DNA of 64,000 bases, from NCBI GenBank assembly GCA_039696685.1, contig CP155565.1, forward strand, positions 1,116,001 to 1,180,000. Reading direction: 5' to 3'. The notes beneath the pieces were generated by a model, which saw only the letters and a program-made list of their open reading frames with translations, did no database searches and was not told where the DNA came from. This document shows, piece by piece, positions 1 to 15,000 of this stretch. Source of the DNA: Vibrio sp. CDRSL-10 TSBA. Lineage in GTDB: Bacteria; Pseudomonadota; Gammaproteobacteria; Enterobacterales; Vibrionaceae. The translations under genes were made by a program, and so were the position numbers. How positions within the stretch are numbered: position 1 is the first letter of the stretch; each line of letters opens with the position of its first letter.

Positions 1-3000
1 GAGAAATCGGTAAATACGGTCCCTTTATAGGTAGCGGTTTCAACGTACCCAAACAGAGAGTGATAGTTGGGGTTCTCCTCGACCACAATCGGAAACTCTT
101 CCGACTGACGGCTGACCAGCACGTTCACTTTGTAACGACGCGGCAATTTTTTATCCAGCGCCGCACCGGCTATCTCACTCTGCTCACCGCTTTCATCCAG
201 GAAGATCTCGACGTTGTCGACGATATCCTTTTGCAGCTCAGTCAGGTAACTTTTTACTTCCGGATATCGGCTGTAATCCTGCTTGAGCTGCTTGATAAAG
301 TGGCTGATCACATCCAGAGTGACATCGTCGTTAAGTTTTTTGATTTTCTCGCTGTACGACTCTTCCCACTCGGTCAGTTGGCGCACCATATTACGCAACG
401 CCACTTCCAGCTCATCAATAATCTGACCAAACTGTTCCTGCTCTTTCTTACTCAGCGCATCAAAAGTTTCTTCAGTGTGCTGCTCTTCACCATTCATGGC
501 GACAAACTGATAATCGCCCTGAGAGGTAATCGTCAGGCTGATGCCCTGCTCTGTAGCGATGCGCGAAATCTCTTCCAGCTCGGTTTGCTGCTTTTGCGCC
601 AGTTGATTCTTAAGTTTCTCGGCGCGGCTGAAATAGATTTCATTATCGAACGCCAGCGGAATCGCGTTCATCAGTTTGACCATCAGTTTTTCAATATCCT
701 GACGGAACGCCTGGCCAACCCCGCGCGGCAGCTTCAGCACACGCGGCGTACGGATATCCTCAAAGTTAGCCACATAGCACCAGTCACACAGGTGGCCGAC
801 ATCGTGTTTATGCCGTTTAAGATAACGCAGGATCATGGTGCGTTTGCCAAGGCCATTTCGCCCGATGGCGTAAATGTTGTAGCCTTTTTCCTTGATGGAC
901 ATGGCAAATTCGACCGCTTTCTGCGCTCGTTTCCTGACCAACAATCTCATCAATGGGAGCCAGTTCTTTTGTCGATTTACAAGGCAGTTTTTCAAGCTCT
1001 GCTACGTGGTAAAGCTGTGCTGCGTCTAGTTTTTGAATCGCCATCGCTCCCCTCCTTGGGTTTTTATACTTGTTATTTTGTAGCCTAAGTTTAGAGGCAA
1101 AGCATAGACTTTTTAGTGACTTAACCCATATTCACACCTAAGTGGACAAATAATAGCCAAATAACGGCCACAATTATAATAACAATCATTTGCAATTGAT
1201 AATTATTTGCATTTAAATAATCGCTGTTGAGTTAACCGGAGAGTGATGATGGAAATAAAACAGTGCTGGACCAGCTATCAGCAGGCGGAAAATCTGCTCA
1301 AACATGGTCACTGGGCGCAAGCACGTTTTCTGTTTGAAGATGTGCTGCATTATCTGCCTGAGCATATTCAAAATGCGGCGCAGAATACCACGACCAAACC
1401 GTGCCAGATGGCCTGCCTTATCAGCGTCATGCGTGATGCGGCCATCAAACAGGCTGAGATTCTGACCAGCATGGGCCATCCGCAACGTGCGTTTGCTGTG
1501 CTCAATAACTGCTACGCCCTGCTGCAATTCACATCGATTGAGGAATCCGATCTGATTCAGTCGGTCGCCTCTGTGCTGGATCAATCCAGCGAGCTATTAC
1601 TCAACCAGATGACGCAGTTTTGCCTGTCACAACGCCAGGCATCCTGGCAGTTGGAACATGAACATCTGACCAAATCCCATCACTATTTCACTCAACTCAA
1701 AGCCTACCGCGAACGCATGAGCTCGGCCGTGATGATCAACTAATTGGGTGATCAACTAATTGGGCAGTCACTGGCTGACCATCTGCTGCACAATTGCTCG
1801 ATGTCAGCGTAAATAAAGTCACTCAGAAATAGTGTGAGATCGTCAGGTATCTGGCCCGGATATGCTCAATCAGCAGGCGAACTTTATTGGGTAACTGGCG
1901 GGTAAACGGGTAAACCGCATAAATACCCAGTTTTTTACCCACCTGCTGCGGAAAAATATCCACCAGCTCGCCGTTACGAAAGTCGTGATACACCAGGCAA
2001 CGCGGGACATAAGCAATCCCGTGCCCGCCCAATGCGGCTTTACGCAGTGCACGGGCATCATCGGTCGAAAAGGTTCCGGACACCCGCACGATATAGGTCC
2101 CTTTCGGGCTCTTAAACTCCCACTCACTGGCTCCTGTGGTCTGATAGGCGTACTGCAGGCAGTTGTGATTAACCAGATCTTCCGGTTTGTGCAGTTTACC
2201 GTTGCGGGCAATGTAGGAAGGAGAAGCGCACACCACCCACTGTGAATCCAGGATATGACGCGCAATCAGACTGGAATCTTCCAGGTAGCCGGTGCGGATC
2301 ACCAGATCAAAGCCGCCATCGACCAAATCGACAAAGCGGTTATCCAACGACATATCAACGGTCAGTCCCGGATGCAGATTACAGAACTCCGCCACTGCAT
2401 CAGCCAGGATCAAATCGCCGGAAATACTCGGTACGGACATCTTGATATGTCCGCTGACATTTTCACCAAACCCCGCCACCGCATCGCTCGCTTCCTGGGT
2501 GGCTTGCTTCACATTTTTGGCACTCACCAACAACGCCTTACCCGCTTCGGTCAGCGTTAATTTACGCGTTGTCCGATATAATAGCTGAACACCCAGTTGT
2601 TCTTCCAGACGCGCCATCCTTTTACTAACTACTGAATTTGTAAGGTTATTTTGTTCAGCAACCTTACTAAAACTGCCTAATTCCACCACTTGGGCAAAAA
2701 GAATCAAATCGTCCGCACGCATTTTATTTATCAACTTTTGGAAATAATCATTTTCATTATTTCTCTATATCACCAAAAAATAAAGCAGTACATTCACGCC
2801 GTATTAACAAACCAATCACAAATATAAAAATTAGCAACCTGAGCTCTAACGTCTTACTCCTGGTGAGCAGATGAAAGCGAGAAGACTGAATCGATCAGCA
2901 CCGCCGTCATCCACCGCCCGTCAGGAATAATCTGTATCCTACAATACACGTTACTCCACCCAGTGTGGGAGCTCATGGACGAGGAAGGACTCCATGAACG

Positions 3001-6000
3001 ATACTCTGTTAGCCCTAGTGGCTTTCTCACCGATAGTGGTGGCGGCCATTCTGCTGGTCGGCCTCAACTGGCCAGCCAAAAAAGCCATGCCCGTGGCGTT
3101 TGCCATGACCATCATTATTGCCCTGACTTTCTGGGATATGACCACCAACCGCGTACTGGCTTCAGTACTGCAAGGCCTTGGTATTACTGTGACCGTACTG
3201 TGGATTGTGTTCGGTGCTATCTTTTTGCTCAACACTCTTAAGCACACCGGCGCGATTACCGCAATTCGTAACGGCTTTACAGATATCTCACCGGATCGCC
3301 GGGTACAGGCCATTATCATCGCTTGGTGCTTTGGCTCTTTCATTGAAGGGGCTTCCGGCTTTGGTACTCCGGCAGCCATCGCAGCTCCGTTACTGGTAGC
3401 GATCGGCTTTCCGGCGATGGCCGCAGTGCTGATGGGCATGATGATTCAGTCCACTCCGGTGTCATTCGGTGCCGTCGGCACCCCTATTCTGGTCGGCGTC
3501 AACAAAGGCTTAGATACTCATAACATCAGCGAAACATTGCTGGCGAATGGGTCCAACTGGGAAGCTTACCTGCAGCAAATTACTGCCAGTGTGGCGTTAA
3601 TTCACGCCTGTGTCGGCAGCCTGATGCCGGTGTTAATGGCAATGATGCTGACCCGCTTTTTCGGTAAAAATCGCAGCTGGCGTGAAGGTCTGAGCATTCT
3701 GCCGTTTGCCCTGTTTGCCGGTTTGTCTTTTACCATCCCGTACGCGTTGACCGGGGTATTTCTCGGGCCGGAATTCCCGTCGCTGGTAGGCGCCTTGTGC
3801 GGCCTGACGATCGTCGTCACTGCGGCTAAAAAGGGCTTTTTGGTGCCTAAAACCAGCTGGGATTTCATGCCAGAAAAAGAGTGGCCGGCGGAATGGCTTG
3901 GTTCGCTGAAAATGGATCTGGACGAGGTAAAACGTAAGCCTATGAGCCTGATGCTGGCCTGGGTTTCCTTACCTGCTGCTGGCTGCCATTCTGGTCTTGA
4001 GCCGTGTCAGTCCTGATTTTAAGCAGCTGCTGCTCAGCTTCAGCATCAGTGCCAACAACATTCTGGGTGAAAATGGTATCAGTACTTCCTTTGCACCGCT
4101 GTACCTGCCGGGGGGCATTCTGCTGTTCACCGCACTGCTGGCGGTACTCATCCAGTCCCGCAGCCTGAAACCGATGGCGCAGGCGTTTGGTGAGTCAAGT
4201 AAAACCCTGGTCGGCGCCGGTTTCGTTCTGGTCTTCACCATTCCAATGGTGCGGATCTTCATCAACTCCGGGGTCAATATGTCCGACCTGGCCAGTATGC
4301 CGGTCACCACTGCAAATTTCGCAGCTGGCCTGGTCGGGGACGCTTTCCCGGCGCTGAGTGCGACCGTTGGCGCTCTGGGCGCATTTATTGCCGGCTCCAA
4401 CACCATTTCTAACATGATGTTCAGCCAGTTCCAGTTCGAAGTGGCCCATACTCTGACCATTTCAAGCGTGACTGTGATTGCCTTGCAGGCGGTCGGCGCT
4501 GCGGCAGGTAACATGATTGCCATCCATAACGTGGTAGCCGCATCCGCAACGGTCGGTCTGCTTGGTCGCGAAGGTGCGACATTGCGCAAAACCGTCATCC
4601 CGACTTTCTACTACCTTGTAGTAACAGGAATTATTGGCCTGATTGTGATCTACGGCTTTCACATCACCGATGTCCTGATGAAGGCTTAATGGTCGGGCGG
4701 AGACCGCTCCGGTCTCCGTCCGATAAGCGGCAATCCCCGCAATGATGAAACAGGCTACTGACCTGTCCGACTGAAAACGTTAGGAATGTATTTATGATTA
4801 TCTCGGCCTCTACCGACTACCGCGCTGCAGCAAAAGCAAAACTGCCCCCTTTCCTGTTTCACTATATCGACGGCGGCTCTTACAGCGAACACACCTTAAG
4901 ACGCAATACCGACGACCTGTCTGACATCGCCCTGCGTCAGCGTGTGCTGAATGATATGTCACAGCTCGACTTGTCGACCGAATTGTTTGGCGAGCAGCTT
5001 TCGATGCCCATCGCGCTCGCTCCGGTCGGACTGACCGGGATGTACGCCCGGCGCGGTGAAGTGCAGGCCGCAACCGCCGCCTGCAACAAAGGCATCCCGT
5101 TTACACTCTCCACCGTTTCTGTGTGCCCGATTGAAGAAGTGGCCCCCGCTATTGAACGCCCGATGTGGTTCCAGCTTTACGTGCTCAAAGATCGCGGTTT
5201 TATGAAGAATGTGCTCGAACGTGCCAAAGCAGCCGGCGTCACCACTCTGGTTTTTACCGTTGATATGCCGGTACCTGGCGCCCGCTACCGCGACATGCAT
5301 TCCGGAATGAGTGGCCCGAATGCCGCGATGCGCCGGGTCATCCAGGCGATGACTCACCCGGCCTGGGCCTGGGATGTCGGCCTGAACGGCAAACCGCATG
5401 ATCTGGGAAATATCTCCCGATACCGTGGTACACCGACCAAGCTTGAGGATTACATCGGCTGGCTCGGCGCCAACTTTGACCCGTCGATTTCCTGGAAAGA
5501 TCTGGAATGGATACGAGACTTTTGGGATGGCCCTATGGTGATTAAAGGTATCCTGGACACCGAAGATGCCAAAGATGCGGTGCGCTTTGGTGCCGACGGT
5601 ATCGTGGTTTCTAACCACGGCGGCCGTCAGCTGGACGGTGTGCTCTCTACCGCCCGAGCCCTGCCTGCAATTGCTGACGCTGTGAAAGGCGATCTCAAAA
5701 TCCTGGTCGACTCCGGCATCCGTACCGGCCTGGATGTGGTCCGCATGCTGGCGCTGGGCGCAGACTGCACCTTACTCGGACGCGCTTTTGTTTACGCGCT
5801 GGCCACCCATGGTCAGGCCGGTGTGGAGAACCTGCTCGAGCTGTTTAAGAAAGAGATGCAGGTTGCCATGACGCTGACCGGTGCAAAAACTATCCATCAA
5901 CTGTCACAAGACTCTCTGGTGAGAGGAATCTAGCTCCAAACCTGAGTTGGCCGGGCTTAATGCCTCTCAACTCAGAGATCAACAGACAATAAAACAGGCT

Positions 6001-9000
6001 TTCAGCCTCCGCAGCTGAGAGCCTGAATAAAAACAGGAAGTCATATGAACAAGTCACCTTCTGCAGCTCAATACCAGCAACTTGAACAGCTACTCAGCAG
6101 CCAAATTGATGCCGAACGCATCATTACTCAGCAAGCGAAACGTCTGGCCTACGGCACCGATGCCAGTTTTTATCGTCTGGTGCCTAAAATGGTGCTGCGC
6201 CTGAATTCATTGCAGGAGGTCATTTTCACCATAGAAAGCTGCGCCCGGCTCGGCATCCATTTTACCTTCCGTGCTGCCGGCACCAGCTTGTCGGGACAAG
6301 CCGTATCAGACTCGGTTCTGATCACTCTTACCGACGACTGGCGTGGGCACCAGATCCTCGATGATGGCCACAAAATTCTTCTTCAACCAGGCGTAATCGG
6401 CTCTGATGCCAACAAATACCTTGCCCCGTACCAACGTAAAATCGGCCCTGATCCTGCCTCGATCAACAGTTGCAAAATCGGTGGTATCGCCGCCAACAAC
6501 TCGAGCGGCATGTGCTGTGGTACCGCACAAAACTCGTACCGCACGGTCGACAGTATGAAAATTGTCTTTGCTGATGGTTTTGTGCTGGATACCCGTGATG
6601 AAGCCAGTATCGCGAACTTCAAACAGCAAAAACCGCAACTGGTCGCCGGATTACAAGCTCTGTGCGCCGAAACCCTTGCCAATCCGCAACTGAGCGAACG
6701 TATTCGTCATAAATACCGTTTAAAAAATACCACCGGCTACGCGCTGAACGCACTGGTCGATTTCAGTGACCCGATTGAAGTTCTGGAACACCTGATGATA
6801 GGGTCCGAGGGCACCTTGGGCTTTATTGCGGAAATTACCTATAACACCGTGATTGAACATAGCCACAAAGCGTCAGCTCTGCTGGTGTTTGCCGATATTG
6901 AACAGGCCAGCCAGGCCGTGACGCAGCTCTCTCACACACCAGTCGCTGCCGTGGAAATGATGGACGGACGTGCGATGCGCTCGGTCGCAGACCAAAAAGG
7001 CATGCCGGACTTTATTGCTAGTCTGGATCTGGAGGCTGCCTCGTTATTGATTGAAACTCACGCCAGCGACGACGCAACGCTGCAGACGCAGTGCGATCAG
7101 ATCCTCGCCGCCCTGAGTGACTATCAGATCATCGAGTCGGTGCCGTTTACTTCCGAAAGCCGTATGGTCGCCACCTTGTGGGGCATCCGTAAAGGCATGT
7201 TTCCCGGCGGTGGGGGCAGTGCGTGAAGTCGGCACGACCGTCATTATTGAAGATGTGGCTTTTCCGGTCGAACATCTTGCCGCAGGTGTGCGCGATTTGC
7301 AGACACTGTTTGATAAATATCACTACAACGAAGCAATCATTTTTGGCCATGCGCTGGAAGGCAACCTGCATTTTGTCTTCACCCAGGGCTTTGATAGCCA
7401 GCAGGAGATCGATCGCTACGGCGCGTTTATGGATGATGTCGCCGATCTGGTGGCGGTGAAATATCAGGGTTCACTCAAAGCTGAGCACGGCACCGGCCGC
7501 AACATGGCCCCCTACGTCGAGCTTGAGTGGGGTAAAGACGGCTACGCGCTGATGCAAAAAATCAAAACACTGTTTGATCCGCACGGACTGCTTAATCCGG
7601 GCGTCATCATTAATGACGATCCTCACTCCCATATCAGCCATCTCAAACCTATGCCTGCTGCCGATGATCTGGTTAACCGCTGTATTGAGTGCGGATTCTG
7701 TGAACCGGTCTGCCCGTCACGCACGCTGACCCTGTCACCGCGCCAGCGCATCGTGTTGTACCGCGAACTGCAGCGCCGCCGGGCAGCCGGAGAAGAGGTC
7801 GAAGCCAGTGAACTGGCCAAAGTCTTCGAGTACCAGGGAATCGATACCTGCGCGGCAACCGGCTTATGTGCCGAGCGTTGTCCGGTCGGCATCAACACCG
7901 GCGATCTGGTCAAAAAACTGCGCAGCGCCAAATACGAGAAATTTACCCCGATCGCGCGCTGGACCGCCGATCACTTCGCCACTACCACCGCACTGGCAAG
8001 AACCGGCCTCAAAGCCAATCAACTGGCGACCAAAACGCTGGGCGTAAATACCGTCGCCGGTCTCAGTAACGGATTACGTCGCCTGACTAAAGGCAAAACG
8101 CCGCTCTGGATACCGGAAATGCCGCAGGCAAACACGCACCCACTTGAACTGGCGGCATACAATCTTCCACAACGAGAAAAAAAAGTGGTCTACGTACCTT
8201 CTTGTGCCAGCCGTAACATGGGCCAGCAACAAGATGCGCAGGATGAACGTCCGCTGACAGAAGTGACCTTGTCGCTGCTCAACAAAGCCGGTTATGAGGT
8301 GATTCTGCCGGATGCGCTCAGTGAGCAGTGCTGCGGCATGCCCTATGACAGCAAAGGGATGAATGAACTGGCCATCAGCAAGGCGCAGCAGCTGGAGCAA
8401 GCTATCTGGCAGGCCAGTAAGCAGGGGGAATATCCGGTGCTGATGGACACCAGTCCGTGTGCCAAACGCAGCATTGAGCAGTTTACCAAACCACTCGAGG
8501 TGCTTGAACCAGCCGGATTTGTCAGTAAATACCTGCTCGATCATCTGGCGATCACGCCCAAAGATGAGACGGTGATGCTGCATATTACCTGCAGTGCACG
8601 CCGCCTGGGGCTGGAAAACGCAATGCTGACTCTGGCCAAAGCCTGCGTGTCAGAGGTCGTGGTGCCTGAGCATATTCAGTGCTGCGGCTGGGCCGGTGAT
8701 AAAGGTTTCACCACGCCGGAACTCAATGCAGCGGCGGTTAAGCCGCTCAGAGAGCAAGTACCGGAGCAGTGCTCGCGCGGTTTTAGTAACAGCCGCACCT
8801 GTGAAATCGGTTTGTCGCATCATAGCGGCATCCCTTATCAATCGATCTTGTATCTGGTCGATGAGGTGGCCCGCCCGCTGGTGAACTGACGGCAATCGGG
8901 CGCGGCAGAGGTGATACGACAATCGATAAGCTTATAGCTTAAAGCAAGGCGCTCCGGGGAGCGCCGTGTAATAAAGCGGAGAACCAACAAACGGCGCTCA

Positions 9001-12000
9001 AAACAGACGGCGTTTGAGACCGGATTTCTCCAGAATACGGGTCGAAATCTCTTCCACCGATAACGAAGAGGTATTGATGTAAGGAATCGCTTCGCGGCGG
9101 AACAGACCTTCAACGGTTGCCAGTTCAGTCTGACACTGTTGAGTGCTGGCGTAATTACTGCCGGCGAGACGGTTTCTCACGAATTTCAGTCAGACGCTCA
9201 GCGTCAATAGTGAGGCCGAACAATTTGTGGCGATGCATCTCAAATTCGGGCAACAGACGCAGCGCGCGGATGTCATCGGCAATAAACGGATAGTTCACGA
9301 CACGCAGACCAAACTGCATCGCCATGTACAGGCTGGTTGGCGTTTTTCCGCTGCGGGATACGCCGAGCAGGATAATATCCGCCTGCTCCAGCCCCTTAAG
9401 TGAGACACCGTCATCGTGTGCCAGGGTGTATTCAATCGCCGCGATACGGTCAAAATAGGTATTGGTGTCTTTACCGACACTGCGCGAGCGCTGCAATTGC
9501 GGCACCGGCTCCATCTGAATGTCGTCTTTGACGCGCTGCACTATGCTGTCGAGCACGTCATAGCAATAAGCAGGTGCATTGAGCAGGCGTTCACGCAGTT
9601 CGGGGACGACCATAGAAAAGAACACCAGCGGACGTACACCATTGCGTGAGTAAGAGAGCTCAATTTGTCGAATCAGCTCACTCAGCTTGTCGCTGGATTC
9701 AATAAACGGGAAGGTTTTTTCGTTGGCCGGAAACGGGAACTGCCCCAGAACCACGTGGCCAACTGTTTCACAAGTGATGGCCGTTCCATCGGAAACGTAG
9801 AATACATCACGACTTTGACTTTCTGTATGCATTTTTGTTTAAAACTTAAAAATAACTTGATTAGGATGTTACACATAATACCGACAATAAAACCCGGCAT
9901 GCCATTACGCCCCCCACAGCTTTGAAAATTTCCTGTGGATTTTTTTAAAGTTGATGCGTAATCGATTGCCACCCTACAAAGCTGCAATGTTTCTGGAGAA
10001 AGACATGCAAAACAACACCCTCTGGTATAATGGCCTGTCCATGGAAGATGTCGACAAAGTCGGCGGTAAAAATGCATCACTCGGCGAAATGGTTTCTAAC
10101 CTCGCTAACGCTGGTGTTTCGGTTCCTAATGGTTTCGCAACCACCTCTTACGCATTCAACCAATTCCTTGATTTTGAAGGTCTGGATGATCGCATTCATG
10201 AATTATTAGACGCACTGGACGTTGATGATGTTGACGCCCTGCGCAAAACCGGCGCCACGATTCGTCAATGGGTACTGGATGCACCATTCCCTGCCGATCT
10301 GGAGCGCGACATTCGCGACAACTATGAAACACTGATCGAAGGCAATCAGGAACTGTCTGTCGCAGTACGTTCATCTGCGACCGCAGAAGACCTGCCAGAC
10401 GCCTCATTTGCAGGCCAGCAGGAAACCTTCCTCAACGTTAAAGGCATTGATGCTGTGCTGGAAGCCACCAAGCACGTTTACGCATCGCTGTTTAACGACC
10501 GCGCTATCTCTTACCGTGTACACCAGGGTTTTGACCACCGTGGTATTTCTCTGTCTGCCGGCATCCAGCGCATGGTTCGCTCAGACAAAGCTTCTTCCGG
10601 TGTCATGTTCACTCTGGATACTGAATCTGGTTTCGACCAGGTGGTATTCATCACTTCAGCCTGGGGTCTGGGCGAAATGGTGGTTCAGGGTGCGGTTAAC
10701 CCGGATGAATTTTACGTGCACAAACCGCTGCTTGAAGCGGGCCAGGCACCGATCGTGAAGAAAACCTTCGGTTCGAAACAGATCAAAATGATCTACGCAA
10801 ACAGCCAGGAAATCGGTAAACAGGTTGAGATCGTTGACACCTCTGAACAAGAGCGCAACGAATTTTCACTGACCGACGACGAAATCAAAGAACTGGCTAA
10901 ACAAGCGTTGATCATCGAGAAGCACTACCAGCGTCCGATGGACATTGAATGGGCGAAAGATGGTATCGATGGCAAGCTGTACATCGTGCAGGCCCGTCCG
11001 GAAACCGTCTGCTCCCAGAGCGAGCAGAACGTGATTGAACGTTACGAACTGAACAACAAAGCCGATGTGCTGATCGAAGGCCGTGCTATCGGCCAGCGTA
11101 TCGGTAGCGGTACTGTACGTCTGGTTGACTCGCTGGATCAGATGTCTCTGGTACAAACCGGTGACATCCTGGTGACTGACATGACCGACCCTGACTGGGA
11201 ACCGGTCATGAAGAAAGCGGCAGCGATTGTAACCAACCGTGGTGGCCGTACCTGTCACGCAGCGATCATCGCCCGTGAACTGGGTATTCCGGCTATCGTG
11301 GGTTGTGGTAACGCCACCAGCACACTGACTGACGGCAGCACAGTGACGGTTTCATGTGCAGAGGGCGAAGCCGGCTACGTATACAACGGCCTGCTGGATT
11401 TTGAAATCCGCCGCTCTTCCGTTGATGAGCTGCCACTGCTGCCAACCAAAGTGATGATGAACGTGGGTAACCCGGATCGTGCTTTCGACTTCGCTCAGAT
11501 TCCGAACGAAGGTGTTGGCCTGGCTCGTCTCGAATTCATCATCAACAAGATGATTGGTATTCACCCGAAAGCACTGTTGAACTTCGACGCGCAAACGGAC
11601 GAAACTGAAAGCAGAAATCAACCAGCGCATCCGTGGTTACAAAGATCCGATTGATTTCTACGTCAGCAAACTGACGGAAGGCATCGCGACCATCGCGGCG
11701 GCTTTCTGGCCAAAACGCGTTATCGTGCGTATGTCTGACTTCAAGTCAAACGAATACAGCAACCTGGTCGGTGGTAAAAACTACGAACCGCACGAAGAAA
11801 ACCCGATGCTGGGTTTCCGTGGTGCGTCACGTTACATTTCGCCGGTATTCGAAGACTGTTTCGAGCTGGAAACTCAGGCAGTAAAACGTGTTCGTAACGA
11901 AATGGGCCTGAAAAACGTTGAGATCATGATCCCGTTCGTTCGCACTCCAAGCGAAGCGGCGTCGGTTATCGACATTCTGGCTAAGTTTGGTCTGCGCCGC

Positions 12001-15000
12001 GGCGAACAGGGCCTCAAAGTCATCATGATGTGCGAACTGCCATCGAACGCGGTTCTGGCTGACGAGTTCCTCAAGTACTTTGACGGCTTCTCTATCGGCT
12101 CCAACGACATGACTCAGCTGACACTTGGTCTTGACCGTGACTCCGGCGACGTTGCTCATCTGTTCGACGAGCGTAACCCGGCAGTCAAAGTGATGCTGAA
12201 GATGGCGATCGACGCTGCAACCAAAGCAGGTAAATACGTCGGTATTTGTGGTCAGGGTCCTTCTGACCATGAAGATCTGGCTGAGTGGTTAATGGAACAA
12301 GGCATCAGCTCCGTATCCCTCAACCCGGATACCGTGATTGATACCTGGATTAAACTGGGTGAAGTCGCGGATAAATAATCTGTGCAGCTTTAATTATTTC
12401 AACGCCGGCCATTGCCGGCGTTTTTTATGTGCTCTGGTTAACAAAAATCAATAAATATTTATTTTCCTACTAACCACACTATTTTCAGAAAAATTCCGAC
12501 TTAGTTTATAATCAATTGAACCTGTTAATTAATTCAGATAGTTATCATATAAAAGCACAAATTAATTGGTGAACATATCGCATTAATTAACAGATTGTCT
12601 CAGGAATGACATCACTAAACTTCCCTCAGCGCCTCCCTTCACACTCTGCGATAAATACCCCTTTAGCCACATATACTTTTGCCTGAAAATATCAGATACA
12701 CTGCTAAACAATTATAAAAATCCTGGCTTAACATACGATTAATTATTTTTGCTTGCTTGAGGATTGAGCCCATGCGAATCGCACTTAAAAACACGATTGC
12801 GACCGGACTGTTATCGGCGGTACTGATCGGAACATCGATATACAGTAACCTGCTGTTGAATCAGGTTTCCAACCAGACCCAATATCAGCAGACTCAGGTC
12901 AATCCGATCCTGCAATCTGTCAACACGTTAAAACTGGATATTATTCAGATTCAGCAGTGGCTGACCGATATCAGTGCCACACGGGCTCAGGACGGACTGG
13001 ATGACGGATTCAGTCTGGCCGAGCAATACGTTAGCGAAGCCAGACAAAAGCTGGTGACCCTGACTGAGTTATTGCCCAACAAGCAAGACGAGCTGCGCCA
13101 GTTCCGCCAGACGCTGGACCATTACTACCAACAAGGTCAAAGCATGGCACACGCCTACATAGAAGGCGGGCCGGCACTGGGCAATCCTAAGATGGGAGAA
13201 TTTGATGCAGCAGCGACGGCGATGGTCGATGCGATGAACAGTATTGAGCAGCATGCCATCACGCTGGATAGCGAATCTGAACAGCATATTGCCCAATACA
13301 CCGAACGCGCGACATTAGTGTCGAAAATTAATACCGGCGTATTTATTTTGCTGTTGCTTGGTTTCGTGCTGTTTTTGCGCCATACCCTGATTAAGCCGCT
13401 CGATCACCTGGAAGAGCTGTTTAAATCGCTCAATTCAGGTAAAGCCAATCTCAATTTTCGCTTTGATGAAGGGCGTCAGGATGAAATAGGCTCGATCCAA
13501 AATTCAATGAACGGCTTTCTCGCTAAAATCCAGACCATGGTTGATGAACTGAAAGGAATTTCAGATACCATTTATGCCAGTGTCGACAACCTGCAACAGG
13601 TCAGTCACGGTACCAAACGCGGGGTAGAACACCAACTGGTGCAAATTGATGCCTTATCGGTGGCTCTTAACCAGATGAACAGCACCTCACATGATGCGGC
13701 CGAAAATACCTCAACTCTGTCGCATAATGCGCATGATATTCATCAGTTACTGAACGTCTCCTCCGATGCCGCGAAACAGACCCAGCAAACAACCCACGAG
13801 GTCGCACAGACCCTCAAGCAAGCGGCAAGCAGCATCACCTCACTTGAAGACAGCGTTACCGCTATCACCAACATGGTCAACAGCATTGAAGGCATTGCCG
13901 ATCAGACCAACCTGCTGGCACTTAACGCAGCGATCGAAGCAGCCCGGGCGGGCGAACAGGGACGAGCCTTTGCCGTAGTAGCGGATGAAGTCCGCTCCCT
14001 GGCCTCCAGTACTCAGCATTCGACCATAGAGATTAAAACCCTGATTGACACGCTGCAACGCACTTCGAAGGTGGCCGTCAGAGAAATGAACCAGTGTCTG
14101 GATGGCGTCACCACCTGCGTCGATCACAGTACCCAAAGCCTGGAATCAACCCTTAACATCGGCACCCTGCTGGGTGAAATTAATCAGATGTCCGGGCAGA
14201 TAGCCACTGCAATGGAAGAGCTGTCCAGCACCTGTCAGCTTCACACCGACAGCATAGCGGCGATTCATCAGGTCACCGAACAGTCACAACACAGTGTCGC
14301 CGATATTGAAAGCAGCATTGTCAATATTAAGCAGGATGCAGCACGTCTGACGGATCTTTCAACCACGTTCAGCCGCCATTAAGCCGCTACTACCACCGGA
14401 GTCAATATCACTGCCTGATGGCTGCAGTGATATTGACCACCGATTATCAGTCTTTACGTCAGTCCTGCAGTCTCCATGGAATGACCTGTAATCACCGTAC
14501 ATTTCGGATGATACTCACCTCCACGTAACCAAGACGTCCAGCGTCGGCGCGGGTTAATAATGAAATGCATCCCACTATCCAAACCACTGACAATCTCGAT
14601 ATCAGCCGATTGTTGACTTTCGATCTGCTTTCCTTCTCTGATCTGACGCGCCAGAGTCGGATTATGGATTTTTAAGATAATCGGGCCATTATCAACAATA
14701 CCTATCTCCCCCTGACTAATACTGCCGGCGATCAGATGCACCGGCGCAAGCATACACGGCTGCCCCTGCTCATTGCGGGTCAGATACCGCCCTTCTCCGG
14801 CCAGGCCATGTAAATACAGCAGATGCCCTTGGGTTGCCTCAGGTATGATCACCATACCCTCTAATTTATCAGGTAAGTGATTCATCACTTCCAATCTACT
14901 GTCCGACCAAACGCTTATACTAGCCAACATGAAACATCCGCCCAGCAGAGCACTAATCCATCGCTTCATACCTACTCCTTATGATGTCAGACCATACTGA